Positions 1-5,193 of a DNA stretch of 5,193 bases are shown one piece after another. The notes beneath the pieces were generated by a model. The model searched no databases. It saw only the letters and a list, made by a program, of their open reading frames with translations, and was not told the origin of the DNA. Origin of the DNA: Firmicutes bacterium UBA5499 (GTDB taxonomy: Bacteria; Bacillota; DTU084); NCBI GenBank assembly GCA_002426275.1, contig DIPB01000023.1, positions 1-5,193 on the forward strand, given 5' to 3'. Numbering within the stretch: the stretch's first letter is position 1; the number at the start of each line of letters is the position of its first letter. Made by a program: the position numbers and the translations under genes.

Positions 1-939
1 TACGATAACTTTACACCAACTAAAATCATCGGCAAAGCCGGGAAGCCTCCCGCTTCCCAGGAAAAGATCGCCTATCTGCGCAGCGCAGCGGATGGAGAGG
101 ACATAGCTACTATCTATCTGGCCAACGCCGACGGCTCAGAGCCGACGGAAATCCTGCCGCCGGATGGTCCGGCTGAAAATCCTGACTTTTTAGGCATTAT
201 AGGCTTCCGCTGGTCAAAAGAAGCGCAAATTTTCATTCTGATTACTTATGAGACAATCGGCGATAACTCATATCCGCAGCCCAATTTCTATCTCATCGAA
301 AGCGAGCTTCCAGCTTTGCAGGATATCAGCCGGGCGTCTCCAAATCACCTTTAGGCCGGTCCCCGGACGGGAACAAGCTGGCTTATATTATAAATGAAAT
401 TTCCGGTTCCGCGCTCTACGTTTACGACCGCACAACCGGTCAGCAAGGCGCGCCAATTCTCTCCAACAAGCTCATCGGCCGCCTCTTTCTGGTCTGCCGG
501 TGGCACGAAGACCGCTTATGCGGCGGTTAAGACTATTCCGGAGTGACCTTATCTGTGGCGGACGCAGAAGGAACGAACCCAGAGCCGCTTACCTCATCAG
601 ACTCTATCACTAACATCGGGTATCTTGTCGCCGGACTGAGGTAGAATCGCTTACTTCTCAGCCGACTCCTCTTCTGGAATAGGCGATATCTACGTAATAG
701 ACCCGGACGGACAAAATCCGCTCAAGCTGACCGCTGTGTGCCAAGCAGCAGACTCCTCATTATTAGACAGATCGCTGTGTTGGTCGCAGCAGGGAGACCA
801 AATCCTCTTTACAAGCGCGGAGGGCGACGCCTGCGTTATTAACGCGGACGGCACTGGACTGCGGAAGCTTGCCCAGCACACCGACGAGGTAGGGTTCGCG
901 CTTCCCGTCTGGTAGGACGGTTACCAGCCGGCATATTAA
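1..939 (+). pseudogene. Decayed TolB/PD40-type beta-propeller protein, 3' part
   Basis: Repeated propeller-blade signatures are readable but scattered over two frames. Frame 1 (1-351) has IYLANADGSEPTEIL; frame 3 (354-~485) has SPDGNKLAYI and LYVYDRTTG; frame 1 (~487-543) has WSAGGTKTAYAAV; frame 3 (540-~626) has VADAEGTNPEPLT; frame 1 (628-939) has GRIAYFSA, IYVIDPDGQNPLKLT, WSQQGDQILFTSA and INADGTGLRKLA. These alternate a PD40-like strand (W/SPDG..IAY) with a D.DG..P..LT strand, as in TolB-like six-bladed propellers. An in-frame TGA at 637-639 falls inside SPD-x-GRIAY. A TAG at 913-915 falls inside a further blade motif, PVW-x-DGYQPAY, so the ancestral stop was probably TAA at 937-939. The start lies left of the window. 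Such propellers usually bind proteins or ligands; the specific role is unknown. The coding character is clear. Whether every lesion is real or some are sequencing errors cannot be settled here. Confidence 0.85.
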
Positions 940-958
940 CGCGCCTTCTGTATGGCGG

Positions 959-990
959 GGAGGGAGCCTGACGGCTGCCCTCCTTTTCTT
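959..990 (+). terminator. Rho-independent terminator of the propeller gene
   Basis: GGAGGGAGCC (959-968) pairs with GGCTGCCCTCC (973-983) around a TGAC loop. This gives ten base pairs with a single bulged G at 977, followed by TTTTCTT (984-990). It lies 20 nt after the inferred ancestral stop of the propeller gene, which supports that stop as the original gene end. Confidence 0.85.
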
Positions 991-1147
991 GCGTCCTTAC
1001 CCCCGGTAAATCCTGTTTCAGGCGGAATAGCAGGCTCCGGCTCCAAATTAAAGCAAGCCTTTCCCTTCAGGGGAAGGTAAAAACCTCTAATCTGCCGAAA
1101 TCTATGTAAAAAGGGCGGGATTCTTACGCGCCCTAATTGTTATGAGC
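991..1147 (+). other. Untranslated leader/intergenic stretch with small inverted repeats
   Basis: No coding signal was recognised. It contains a tandem GGCTCC pair (1033-1044). An 8-bp stem CCTTTCCC/GGGGAAGG (1058-1065 with 1070-1077, one T-G wobble, TTCA loop) is not followed by a T run. A weaker 6-bp inverted repeat AGGGCG/CGCCCT (1112-1117 with 1129-1134) ends 13 nt before the ribosome-binding site. AGGCT at 1032-1036 could also pair with AGCCT at 1056-1060, which overlaps the first stem. The promoter of the downstream gene must lie here if it is transcribed on its own, but I see no convincing -35/-10 pair. Confidence 0.4.
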
Positions 1148-1153
1148 GGAGGA
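1148..1153 (+). promoter_or_regulatory. Ribosome-binding site that fixes the start of the CBM9-like gene
   Basis: GGAGGA lies 6 nt before the ATG at 1160. An in-frame ATG at 1142 lies upstream of this site and so cannot use it, so the 1160 start is preferred. Confidence 0.85.
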
Positions 1154-1159
1154 TCCACA

Positions 1160-1792
1160 ATGGAATTAACGTACAATTGCCGATACTATCAAAATCTACC
1201 TACCCTCTCCCAATTGGCTCAGAACTTTTGGCAGGAAGCTATCCAGCTCCTCCGGGCTGAGGACGGGGGAAAGCCTAATCGCCCGACAAAAATGCGCTGC
1301 CTTTGGAATGAGGATTATCTGGCTATCTACTTTTATGCTGTGGACCCTGACATTTGGGGAACATATACAAAGGCGAACGAACCCATCTACATGGAAGAAG
1401 TGGTGGAGGCGTTTCTAGCTCCCAGGCCGGAGGATCTCAGCCGCTATTTCGAGCTGGAGCTGAGCCCCAGGAATGTGCCCTTTGCCGCCAAGATCACCAA
1501 TGACGGGACAGTCAAGGTTGATTTCAGCTGGCAGCCGCGGTGGCAAACGGAGGTTTTTGTGGAAGGAACCATTGATAACAGGGAAGATGAAGACAAATTC
1601 TGGTTGGCGCGGATGCTGCTGCCAGCGGCTGATCTTTGCCAGGGCATCAATCCCGGCGACAGCTGGCGGGCTAACTTTTACCGTATTGACCGCACCCCTG
1701 CAGACGAGTACAGCGCCTGGTCCCCGATTCAGGCGGCTCCCGCCAACTTCCACAGGCCGCAGCGCTTTGGCCGGCTGCTTTTTGTTCGTTAG
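1160..1792 (+). CDS. Family-9-like carbohydrate-binding (CBM9/DOMON-type) protein
   Basis: This is a 210-residue protein with no signal peptide or membrane segment, so probably cytoplasmic. The order of motifs matches stand-alone 'carbohydrate-binding family 9-like' proteins. A Trp-containing strand LWNEDYLAIYFYAVDPDIW (48-66) is followed by EEVVEAFLAP (79-88), the hallmark YFELELSPRN (96-105), then WLARMLLP (148-155), GDSWRANFYRID (166-177) and a closing AWSPI...FHRPQRFGRLLF (186-208). In this fold the acidic edge strand and Trp residues usually contact sugar, but no binding residue is proven here. No catalytic domain is attached, so it would act as a binding protein or an uncharacterised enzyme partner. 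It is convergent with the GH10-like genes and therefore not in their operon, though the sugar theme is shared. The start was chosen from the RBS; an ATG six codons upstream is the alternative. Family assignment is fairly sure; biological role unknown. Confidence 0.85.
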   Translation: MELTYNCRYYQNLPTLSQLAQNFWQEAIQLLRAEDGGKPNRPTKMRCLWNEDYLAIYFYAVDPDIWGTYTKANEPIYMEEVVEAFLAPRPEDLSRYFELELSPRNVPFAAKITNDGTVKVDFSWQPRWQTEVFVEGTIDNREDEDKFWLARMLLPAADLCQGINPGDSWRANFYRIDRTPADEYSAWSPIQAAPANFHRPQRFGRLLFVR

Positions 1793-2021
1793 CGCTCGTT
1801 TGAATGAAAGCGGTCATGTTTTGATGAAACCGAAATTTATTTCTAGCGGGGATTTAGAACTCTCTTTAGGCGTCTTCTGTCAACAGTTTGGGATAATATT
1901 CGCCAAAAGGTTCAATTTTAGAACAGCTAGGTTTTTTATCTGTGAAAGAAACTGGGCAATCCAGATTACCGCCCTATCCTTCCGAAACCCTTGCCGCTTT
2001 TGCTTCCGTGTCGCAATAGAC
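1793..2021. other. Convergent intergenic gap, nothing recognised
   Basis: This lies between the stop of the CBM9-like gene and the terminator of the GH10-like operon. I see no RNA gene, no protein-like reading in any frame, and no convincing terminator for the + strand gene. A weak imperfect stem near 1811-1833 (CGGT...ACCG) has an A/T-rich tail, but I do not call it. Confidence 0.5.
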
Positions 2022-2054
2022 AAAGGCCGCCCCGCGGCTACGCGGGACGGCCTT
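2022..2054 (-). terminator. Terminator of the GH10-like operon
   Basis: Read on the - strand, AAGGCCGTCCCGCG pairs over 14 bp with CGCGGGGCGGCCTT (one wobble pair) across a TAGC tetraloop. The stem occupies 2041-2054 and 2023-2036 and is followed by a short T-containing tail, TTTGTCTATT. It starts 4 nt after the stop codon of the GH10-like gene. The T run is short, so termination may be partial. On the + strand the stem is followed by CAAAC, so it is not a good terminator in that direction. Confidence 0.8.
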
Positions 2055-2058
2055 CAAA

Positions 2059-3393
2059 CTATTCAATCGTAAAAGTAAAAACCGGATTCGGATCGATGGT
2101 TTTCTCAAGGTGTACGGTCTGAAATTCGGATTTACCGTCTGTTATTATCTCAATGTCGTATTTCCCATAGAAACCTTTGAAGCGGGCGAAACCGCCGTCG
2201 TTTGTGGTAGCCGACGTTTCGGTATGAAAATCCTCGCTGAACAGCTTCTTGAGCGCTTTCAGCGCGGGCTTCGGCGTAAGGTCGAAGTGCATCAGTCCGC
2301 CCGCGAGACTGTTCTCGCCTGCGCTGAAATCGCCGGGCTGGGCGCCAAAGGCATAGCCGTCAACGAGATTCCAGTATATAATCGCCTCCACGTTCGGAAC
2401 GCTGAACCAGATTGTGTAAAGCCTGCGCAGCATTTCGGCCTGTATATCCTCGGCCTCTTTGCTGAACGGGTCGTGGCAGGGTATGGTGATCTCGGTCATC
2501 TGGAACGGGCAGCTGAACTCCTTGGCAAAGGTGTCGAACACGCGGAACATATTTATCGGATCGCACTGTCTTGCGACAACTTCTTCCACATTCTCCGGGT
2601 TCGACCAAATGTGGTACTGGAATCCAATGGTGTCGATCCGCGCTCCCTTCAGCTTTGCGCGTTCCACCTGCATAAAGTATTTATTGCGGTTGTAGAGGAA
2701 GTTGTTTGAGAACGGCTCTCCGCCCTCGTTGCAGATCAGCTCGTTCTGCGGGAAGAGCCGCTCCGCCATTTTAAAGCTGCGCTCCATGAAAAGCGGGTCG
2801 TAGTACATCTTCGTGCGGCCGTTGTTCCAATATGATTCGTTTGTCACCTCCCAGCCGTGTATGCGTCGCGAATAACGCTCCGAGCACTGGCGGAAACGCC
2901 TCTCCAGCAGCTGCCACTGTTCCTCGGCCGAATATTTATCTAGCCAGGCCGGCGAAAAGTGGTCATAGTGCAGACAGTGGGCCTTGGCAGTTACGCCGTT
3001 TTGCTCGCAGTATTCGAGACAGAGGTCGGGCGCCGGGCGCCGGTAGACCTTTGGCGAATCCTTGGCGTAGCGCGGTTGGCCCTCCTCCGGCTCCAGCGTA
3101 TCCCAATAAAACGGTACGGTGGCGAAGTTGAAATATTCCTTGAAAACCCTGCGGTATTCGGCGTTTTTCTCTTCATTTTCGAATTCGTCCAGCATGAAGA
3201 TGTTCGCGCCGTATTTGAAGTCATGGCTTTTTTGCTTGATTTTTACGGCCGCGCCTTTGATCGGCTCGCCGGCGGCGTCGACAAGCTTGATTGTTCCGAA
3301 ACCCTTGCGGGCGTTCTCGATGCCAGCCTTAACGCGCTCGTCGAGAAAATCTGCGTTGTCAAGAAAAGGCTTCAACATATATTCTGCACGCAT
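2059..3393 (-). CDS. GH10-like glycoside hydrolase, cytoplasmic, downstream copy
   Basis: This is a 444-residue retaining glycosidase of the GH10 (endo-1,4-beta-xylanase) type. An N-terminal beta-rich segment, RKGFGTIKLVD to HDFKYGANIF (about 29-66), precedes the TIM barrel. The acid/base glutamate is E186 in WEVTNE and the nucleophile is E301 in MTEITIP. Other barrel landmarks are EPEEG (101-105), RRPAP, ICNEGG (equivalent to the family IND motif), GFQYH (257-261) and YWNLVD (340-345). A small C-terminal module contains FKGFYGKYDIEI. No signal peptide is present, so an imported oligosaccharide is the likely substrate. The usual ENxxKW motif reads TVPFYW (92-97), and the GHTLVWHSQ equivalent reads AHCLHYDHF (138-146), so true xylanase specificity is doubtful. 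The ATG at 3393 was chosen because the SD lies 9 nt upstream; the ATG three codons earlier directly abuts that SD. It is the last gene of the - strand group. Fold assignment is firm; substrate is inferred. Confidence 0.9.
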   Translation of the reverse strand: MRAEYMLKPFLDNADFLDERVKAGIENARKGFGTIKLVDAAGEPIKGAAVKIKQKSHDFKYGANIFMLDEFENEEKNAEYRRVFKEYFNFATVPFYWDTLEPEEGQPRYAKDSPKVYRRPAPDLCLEYCEQNGVTAKAHCLHYDHFSPAWLDKYSAEEQWQLLERRFRQCSERYSRRIHGWEVTNESYWNNGRTKMYYDPLFMERSFKMAERLFPQNELICNEGGEPFSNNFLYNRNKYFMQVERAKLKGARIDTIGFQYHIWSNPENVEEVVARQCDPINMFRVFDTFAKEFSCPFQMTEITIPCHDPFSKEAEDIQAEMLRRLYTIWFSVPNVEAIIYWNLVDGYAFGAQPGDFSAGENSLAGGLMHFDLTPKPALKALKKLFSEDFHTETSATTNDGGFARFKGFYGKYDIEIITDGKSEFQTVHLEKTIDPNPVFTFTIE

Positions 3394-3402
3394 TATGGTC
3401 AT

Positions 3403-3410
3403 CCTCCCCT
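3403..3410 (-). promoter_or_regulatory. Ribosome-binding site of the downstream GH10-like gene
   Basis: AGGGGAGG on the - strand lies 9 nt before the ATG at 3393. It touches the earlier in-frame ATG at 3402 with no spacer, which argues against that codon as the start. Confidence 0.85.
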
Positions 3411-3459
3411 AAAAAAATCAAATTGCGCTCCTGAGCTTGGTACCAGATAACAGCTCGAG

Positions 3460-3498
3460 GCGGAGCTGGATGATATTCGCTGAGTTAGGCTCGTTTTC
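3460..3498. repeat. 39-nt direct repeat, copy 1
   Basis: This is identical to 5155-5193 at 38 of 39 positions; the only difference is A at 3475 against C at 5170. Both copies lie upstream of a GH10-like start codon, 67 nt away here. Read on the - strand both encode ENEPNSA(N/K)IIQLR in frame with an adjacent stop. An imperfect inverted repeat GGCTCGTT/AACGAACC (3488-3495 with 3501-3508) overlaps its right end. Confidence 0.9.
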
Positions 3499-3550
3499 GT
3501 AACGAACCAATAGGCTTGCTTGTAACTTCAACCGTCAGCGCTTTGCCTTG

Positions 3551-3585
3551 AGACTTGAAATTGGATTCCGTTTGATTTCAAGTTT
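3551..3585. repeat. Perfect 9-bp inverted repeat in the inter-GH10 region
   Basis: ACTTGAAAT (3553-3561) and ATTTCAAGT (3575-3583) are perfect inverted copies around a 13-nt loop. The stem extends by a wobble and an A-T pair on the outside. A T run follows only on the + strand, where there is no gene to terminate. On the - strand it would form a stem in a B-to-A readthrough transcript, possibly affecting stability. Function is not shown. Confidence 0.55.
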
Positions 3586-3742
3586 TCCCTCGCCCCGGGG
3601 ACTAATAGGGACGATATCGCCAGGCGCTTCAATCGTTTCTTCTGAGCCGGTATCCCAGGATGTCGGCAGCCGTCTTTGCCCTTTGGGCGCCGCCAGCTTC
3701 TGTCCCAGCTCTTTGGACTCATGCTTTCGCAGGCGCGCAAAC

Positions 3743-5071
3743 TTAGATCTGGATTTGAAACTCGTCGTAGCCTTGCTTGGAGAGGTGGATCTTCCGGGTT
3801 ACTTCTTTTTCGCCGCGGCCGGCGGTCACTTCATATTCGCCGTAAAAGCCCTTGAAATAGAGGAATTGTCCGGCGCTTTCGTATTCCAGATTAGTTCTCC
3901 ACTGGCGATTGATTAGCTCGTCCAAGACTTGGTAAGACAACTTCTCTGAGAAATCATTCTTCAGCAGGCCGCCCTGAAACTGATCCTCGGCCCAGCCGTC
4001 TCCCACGGCGGCACAGTTATCCCCCAGGTTCCAGTAGACGATTTCGTCGGCGTCCCGCTGGCTGAACCAGATCCGATAGAGATTCTTGACGGTTTCAGCC
4101 TGAATTTCCTCGCCATTGTCCTCATACCCGGGAATCGTGATCTCGGAGACGGAAAGAGGCCTTTGAAACTTGCCGTAGCAATCCATCACCTTGTACAGGT
4201 GCACGGGATTATAAAAAGAATCCACGATATCGTAAATATCGTCAGGCCTGCGGAAGACGTGATACTGCAGCCCAATGCGATCCACTCTGCAGCCGAGATT
4301 CAGCAGCCGCTCAATCAACATGAAATATGGCGAGAGCTCTTTATTAAATACCGCCCAAGAAGCGCCCGTTTCGTTGATATTCAGCTCGCTGTCCGCAAAG
4401 AAGCGGTCCGCCTGCTTGAACGCCCACTGTGGATAATCGCCACCCAGCGCGGTATAGCCCTGATAAGTCTTGCTGCGATCTGGCTCCCGATCGCGAAGCT
4501 GTATGGAGGTGACTTCGTTTACGCAGTCAAAGCTCTGAATCGCGCCGTCATACCGCTCGGCGATCCGCTCGAGCCTTCTGGTGAGATACGGCTTCAACTC
4601 CGCGTAATCGTCCGGCAGCCATTGGGGCATGATGGAGGGCCAGAACAGGGGATGGCCTTTGACTTTCAGATTATGCTTCCGGCAAAACTCCAGCACCGCT
4701 TCAGGCGCCGGCCTGCGGTCGATGAAGACGCTGTCTTTCTCGAACCGCATTTTTCCTTCTTCGGGTTCAAACGGCCCCCAGTAAAAAGGCGCCACCGCCA
4801 AATTGAAGAGCTTGGCAAACTTTTCCTCATACAAAGCGTTCTCTTCAGCCGTGGGAAAGCACTTATACTTGAAAAGATTGCAGCCAAATTTAAAATCATG
4901 TGTCAGCTGTTTGATTGTCACTTTGACGCCGGAGACCGGACTGCCTTGGCCGTCCACAAAATTCAAACGCGCGTACCCTTTCCTGTTGGCCTCGATGCCG
5001 GACTGAATCTTATCCTCCATCAGGTCTCGCTGTTCCTCAAAATTCTTGAACAACCTAGCCTTATCAAGCAT
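3743..5071 (-). CDS. GH10-like glycoside hydrolase, cytoplasmic, upstream copy
   Basis: This 442-residue protein is clearly paralogous to the downstream GH10-like enzyme. It shares RKG, HDFK-F/Y-G, PFYW, EPEEG, DRRPAP, EITIP, IQAE, IWFS, YWNL and KGFYG in the same order. The N-terminal beta segment spans about 31-67 (RKGYARLNFVD to FKFGCNLF). The GH10 acid/base is E186 in FDCVNE and the nucleophile is E310 in SVSEITIPG. NINETG (231-236) and GLQYH (267-271) occupy the family's substrate-binding positions. The C-terminal module has YFKGFYGEYEVTAG (405-418). No signal peptide or membrane segment is seen. The GHTLVWHSQ equivalent is GHPLFWPSI (139-147): it keeps the Trp but lacks the following His and Gln. 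The ENxxKW motif is replaced by VAPFYW (93-98). It lies 50 nt downstream of the edge gene and has no terminator after it, so cotranscription with both neighbours is plausible. Likely acts on imported plant oligosaccharides; exact linkage unknown. Confidence 0.9.
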   Translation of the reverse strand: MLDKARLFKNFEEQRDLMEDKIQSGIEANRKGYARLNFVDGQGSPVSGVKVTIKQLTHDFKFGCNLFKYKCFPTAEENALYEEKFAKLFNLAVAPFYWGPFEPEEGKMRFEKDSVFIDRRPAPEAVLEFCRKHNLKVKGHPLFWPSIMPQWLPDDYAELKPYLTRRLERIAERYDGAIQSFDCVNEVTSIQLRDREPDRSKTYQGYTALGGDYPQWAFKQADRFFADSELNINETGASWAVFNKELSPYFMLIERLLNLGCRVDRIGLQYHVFRRPDDIYDIVDSFYNPVHLYKVMDCYGKFQRPLSVSEITIPGYEDNGEEIQAETVKNLYRIWFSQRDADEIVYWNLGDNCAAVGDGWAEDQFQGGLLKNDFSEKLSYQVLDELINRQWRTNLEYESAGQFLYFKGFYGEYEVTAGRGEKEVTRKIHLSKQGYDEFQIQI

Positions 5072-5081
5072 TCAAATCCCG

Positions 5082-5089
5082 CTCCCTTC
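5082..5089 (-). promoter_or_regulatory. Ribosome-binding site of the upstream GH10-like gene
   Basis: GAAGGGAG on the - strand lies 10 nt before the ATG at 5071, the only well-placed start for this frame. Confidence 0.7.
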
Positions 5090-5121
5090 AATTTTGTTTG
5101 CCAACCGTAAGCGAAATCAAC

Positions 5122-5193
5122 TCACAACCGCATCCCCCCGTCGACGATCAAATCGCGGAGCTGGATGATCTTCGCTGAGTTAGGCTCGTTTTC
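5122..5193 (-). CDS. 3' end of an unidentified gene (partial)
   Basis: On the - strand the frame is open from the right edge and reads ENEPNSAKIIQLR followed by DLIVDGGMRL, then TGA at 5122-5124. That is 23 codons, too few to name a family. Support for it being real comes from position (same strand, 50 nt before the GH10-like start) and from the same peptide ENEPNSA-x-IIQLR being encoded, in frame, in the decayed remnant at 3418-3741. That remnant suggests the protein ends in a beta-rich domain (KALTVEVTSKPIG-like strand). It is probably the upstream operon partner of the GH10-like enzymes. The rest lies outside the window. Confidence 0.55.
   Translation of the reverse strand, partial: ENEPNSAKIIQLRDLIVDGGMRL
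5155..5193. repeat. 39-nt direct repeat, copy 2 (cut by window edge)
   Basis: This is the partner of 3460-3498 with one mismatch, lying 84 nt before the upstream GH10-like start. It runs to the last base of the window, so the true repeat may be longer. Divergence on the left side begins right after the QLR codons. Confidence 0.9.

Larger units (their letters stand above)
3418..3741 (-). pseudogene. Decayed coding remnant between the two GH10-like genes
   Basis: Immediately after the upstream GH10-like stop, one - strand frame is open for 68 codons (3741-3538) and looks protein-like: WDTGSEETIEAPGDIVPI, then EGKLEIKRNPISS. It closes at a TGA (3535-3537). Just there the neighbouring frame reads GKALTVEVTSKPIG, and the original frame resumes with SLLVRYENEPNSANIIQLR before stopping at 3418-3420. 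This looks like a pair of compensating frameshifts, or a nonsense mutation, in a once-continuous C-terminal domain. The last part matches the 3' end of the gene at the right edge (ENEPNSAKIIQLR), so this is probably a truncated second copy of that gene. Its last codons differ (LELLSGTKLRSAI against DLIVDGGMRL), so the end was also altered. No protein family was recognised. Confidence 0.6.

Noticed and set aside
690..881. A short - strand open frame opposite the propeller pseudogene
   Set aside because: The + strand carries clear blade motifs over the same bases; the - strand peptide is not protein-like.
637..915. Stop-codon recoding (selenocysteine or pyrrolysine) or programmed frameshifting in the propeller gene
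   Set aside because: Two different stop codons plus four frame changes, with no slippery site or insertion element seen, fit gene decay or sequence error better than recoding.
1142..1159. Upstream ATG as the start of the CBM9-like gene
   Set aside because: It lies before the GGAGGA site, which is correctly spaced for the ATG at 1160. The six extra residues (MSGGST) are simply a translation of the ribosome-binding region.
1473..2072. A 199-codon + strand open frame overlapping the CBM9-like gene and running through the intergenic gap
   Set aside because: The first half is an out-of-frame shadow of the CBM9-like gene. The rest has no protein-like pattern and runs through the terminator stem and past the end of the convergent GH10-like gene. 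No ribosome-binding site was seen.
2110..2709. A 199-codon + strand open frame opposite the downstream GH10-like gene
   Set aside because: It is antisense to a well-supported enzyme, with no recognisable motifs.
3394..3402. ATG at 3402 as the start of the downstream GH10-like gene
   Set aside because: The Shine-Dalgarno directly abuts this codon with no spacer, while the ATG at 3393 has a 9-nt spacer.
4163..5110. A 315-codon + strand open frame antisense to the upstream GH10-like gene
   Set aside because: It is entirely opposite a protein with clear family motifs and both catalytic residues, has no recognisable domain, and follows from codon composition on the opposite strand.
1..5193. CRISPR arrays, tRNA/rRNA genes, insertion sequences, phage or toxin-antitoxin genes
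   Set aside because: Nothing was found: no regularly spaced repeats, no cloverleaf-like or rRNA-like sequence, and no transposase, integrase or small toxin-like frames. The only direct repeat is the 39-nt pair.

Overview
The window is bacterial. Strong Shine-Dalgarno sequences (GGAGGA, AGGGGAGG, GAAGGGAG), leaderless sugar-active proteins, moderate GC and a carbohydrate-utilisation theme suggest a plant-polysaccharide-degrading, Bacillota-like organism. The sequence gives no decisive taxonomic marker, so this is a lean and not an identification.

Layout: (1) Positions 1-939 on + hold the 3' part of a decayed TolB/PD40-type beta-propeller gene, with four frame changes and two internal stops, followed by a clear rho-independent terminator (959-990). 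(2) An untranslated stretch with small inverted repeats leads into an intact + strand gene (1160-1792) for a 210-residue family-9-like carbohydrate-binding protein with no signal peptide. (3) A convergent intergenic gap with nothing recognised ends in a 14-bp terminator stem serving the - strand. (4) The rest is - strand and reads right to left: the last 23 codons of an unidentified gene at the right edge (5193-5122), a GH10-like glycoside hydrolase (5071-3743), a decayed coding remnant (3741-3418), a second GH10-like hydrolase (3393-2059), and the terminator.

The two GH10-like proteins are clear paralogues, both cytoplasmic by sequence, with both catalytic glutamates present. The substrate-contacting motifs that define ordinary xylanases are replaced. 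The remnant between them ends in a 39-nt segment (38/39 identical) that also lies in the 3' end of the edge gene. The simplest reading is tandem duplication of a two-gene unit (unknown gene + GH10), after which the second copy of the unknown gene was lost.

Taken together the locus probably handles imported plant-derived oligosaccharides inside the cell. I did not find a defence, mobile or CRISPR system. The most interesting material is the atypical, duplicated GH10 pair and the unidentified gene that accompanies it.
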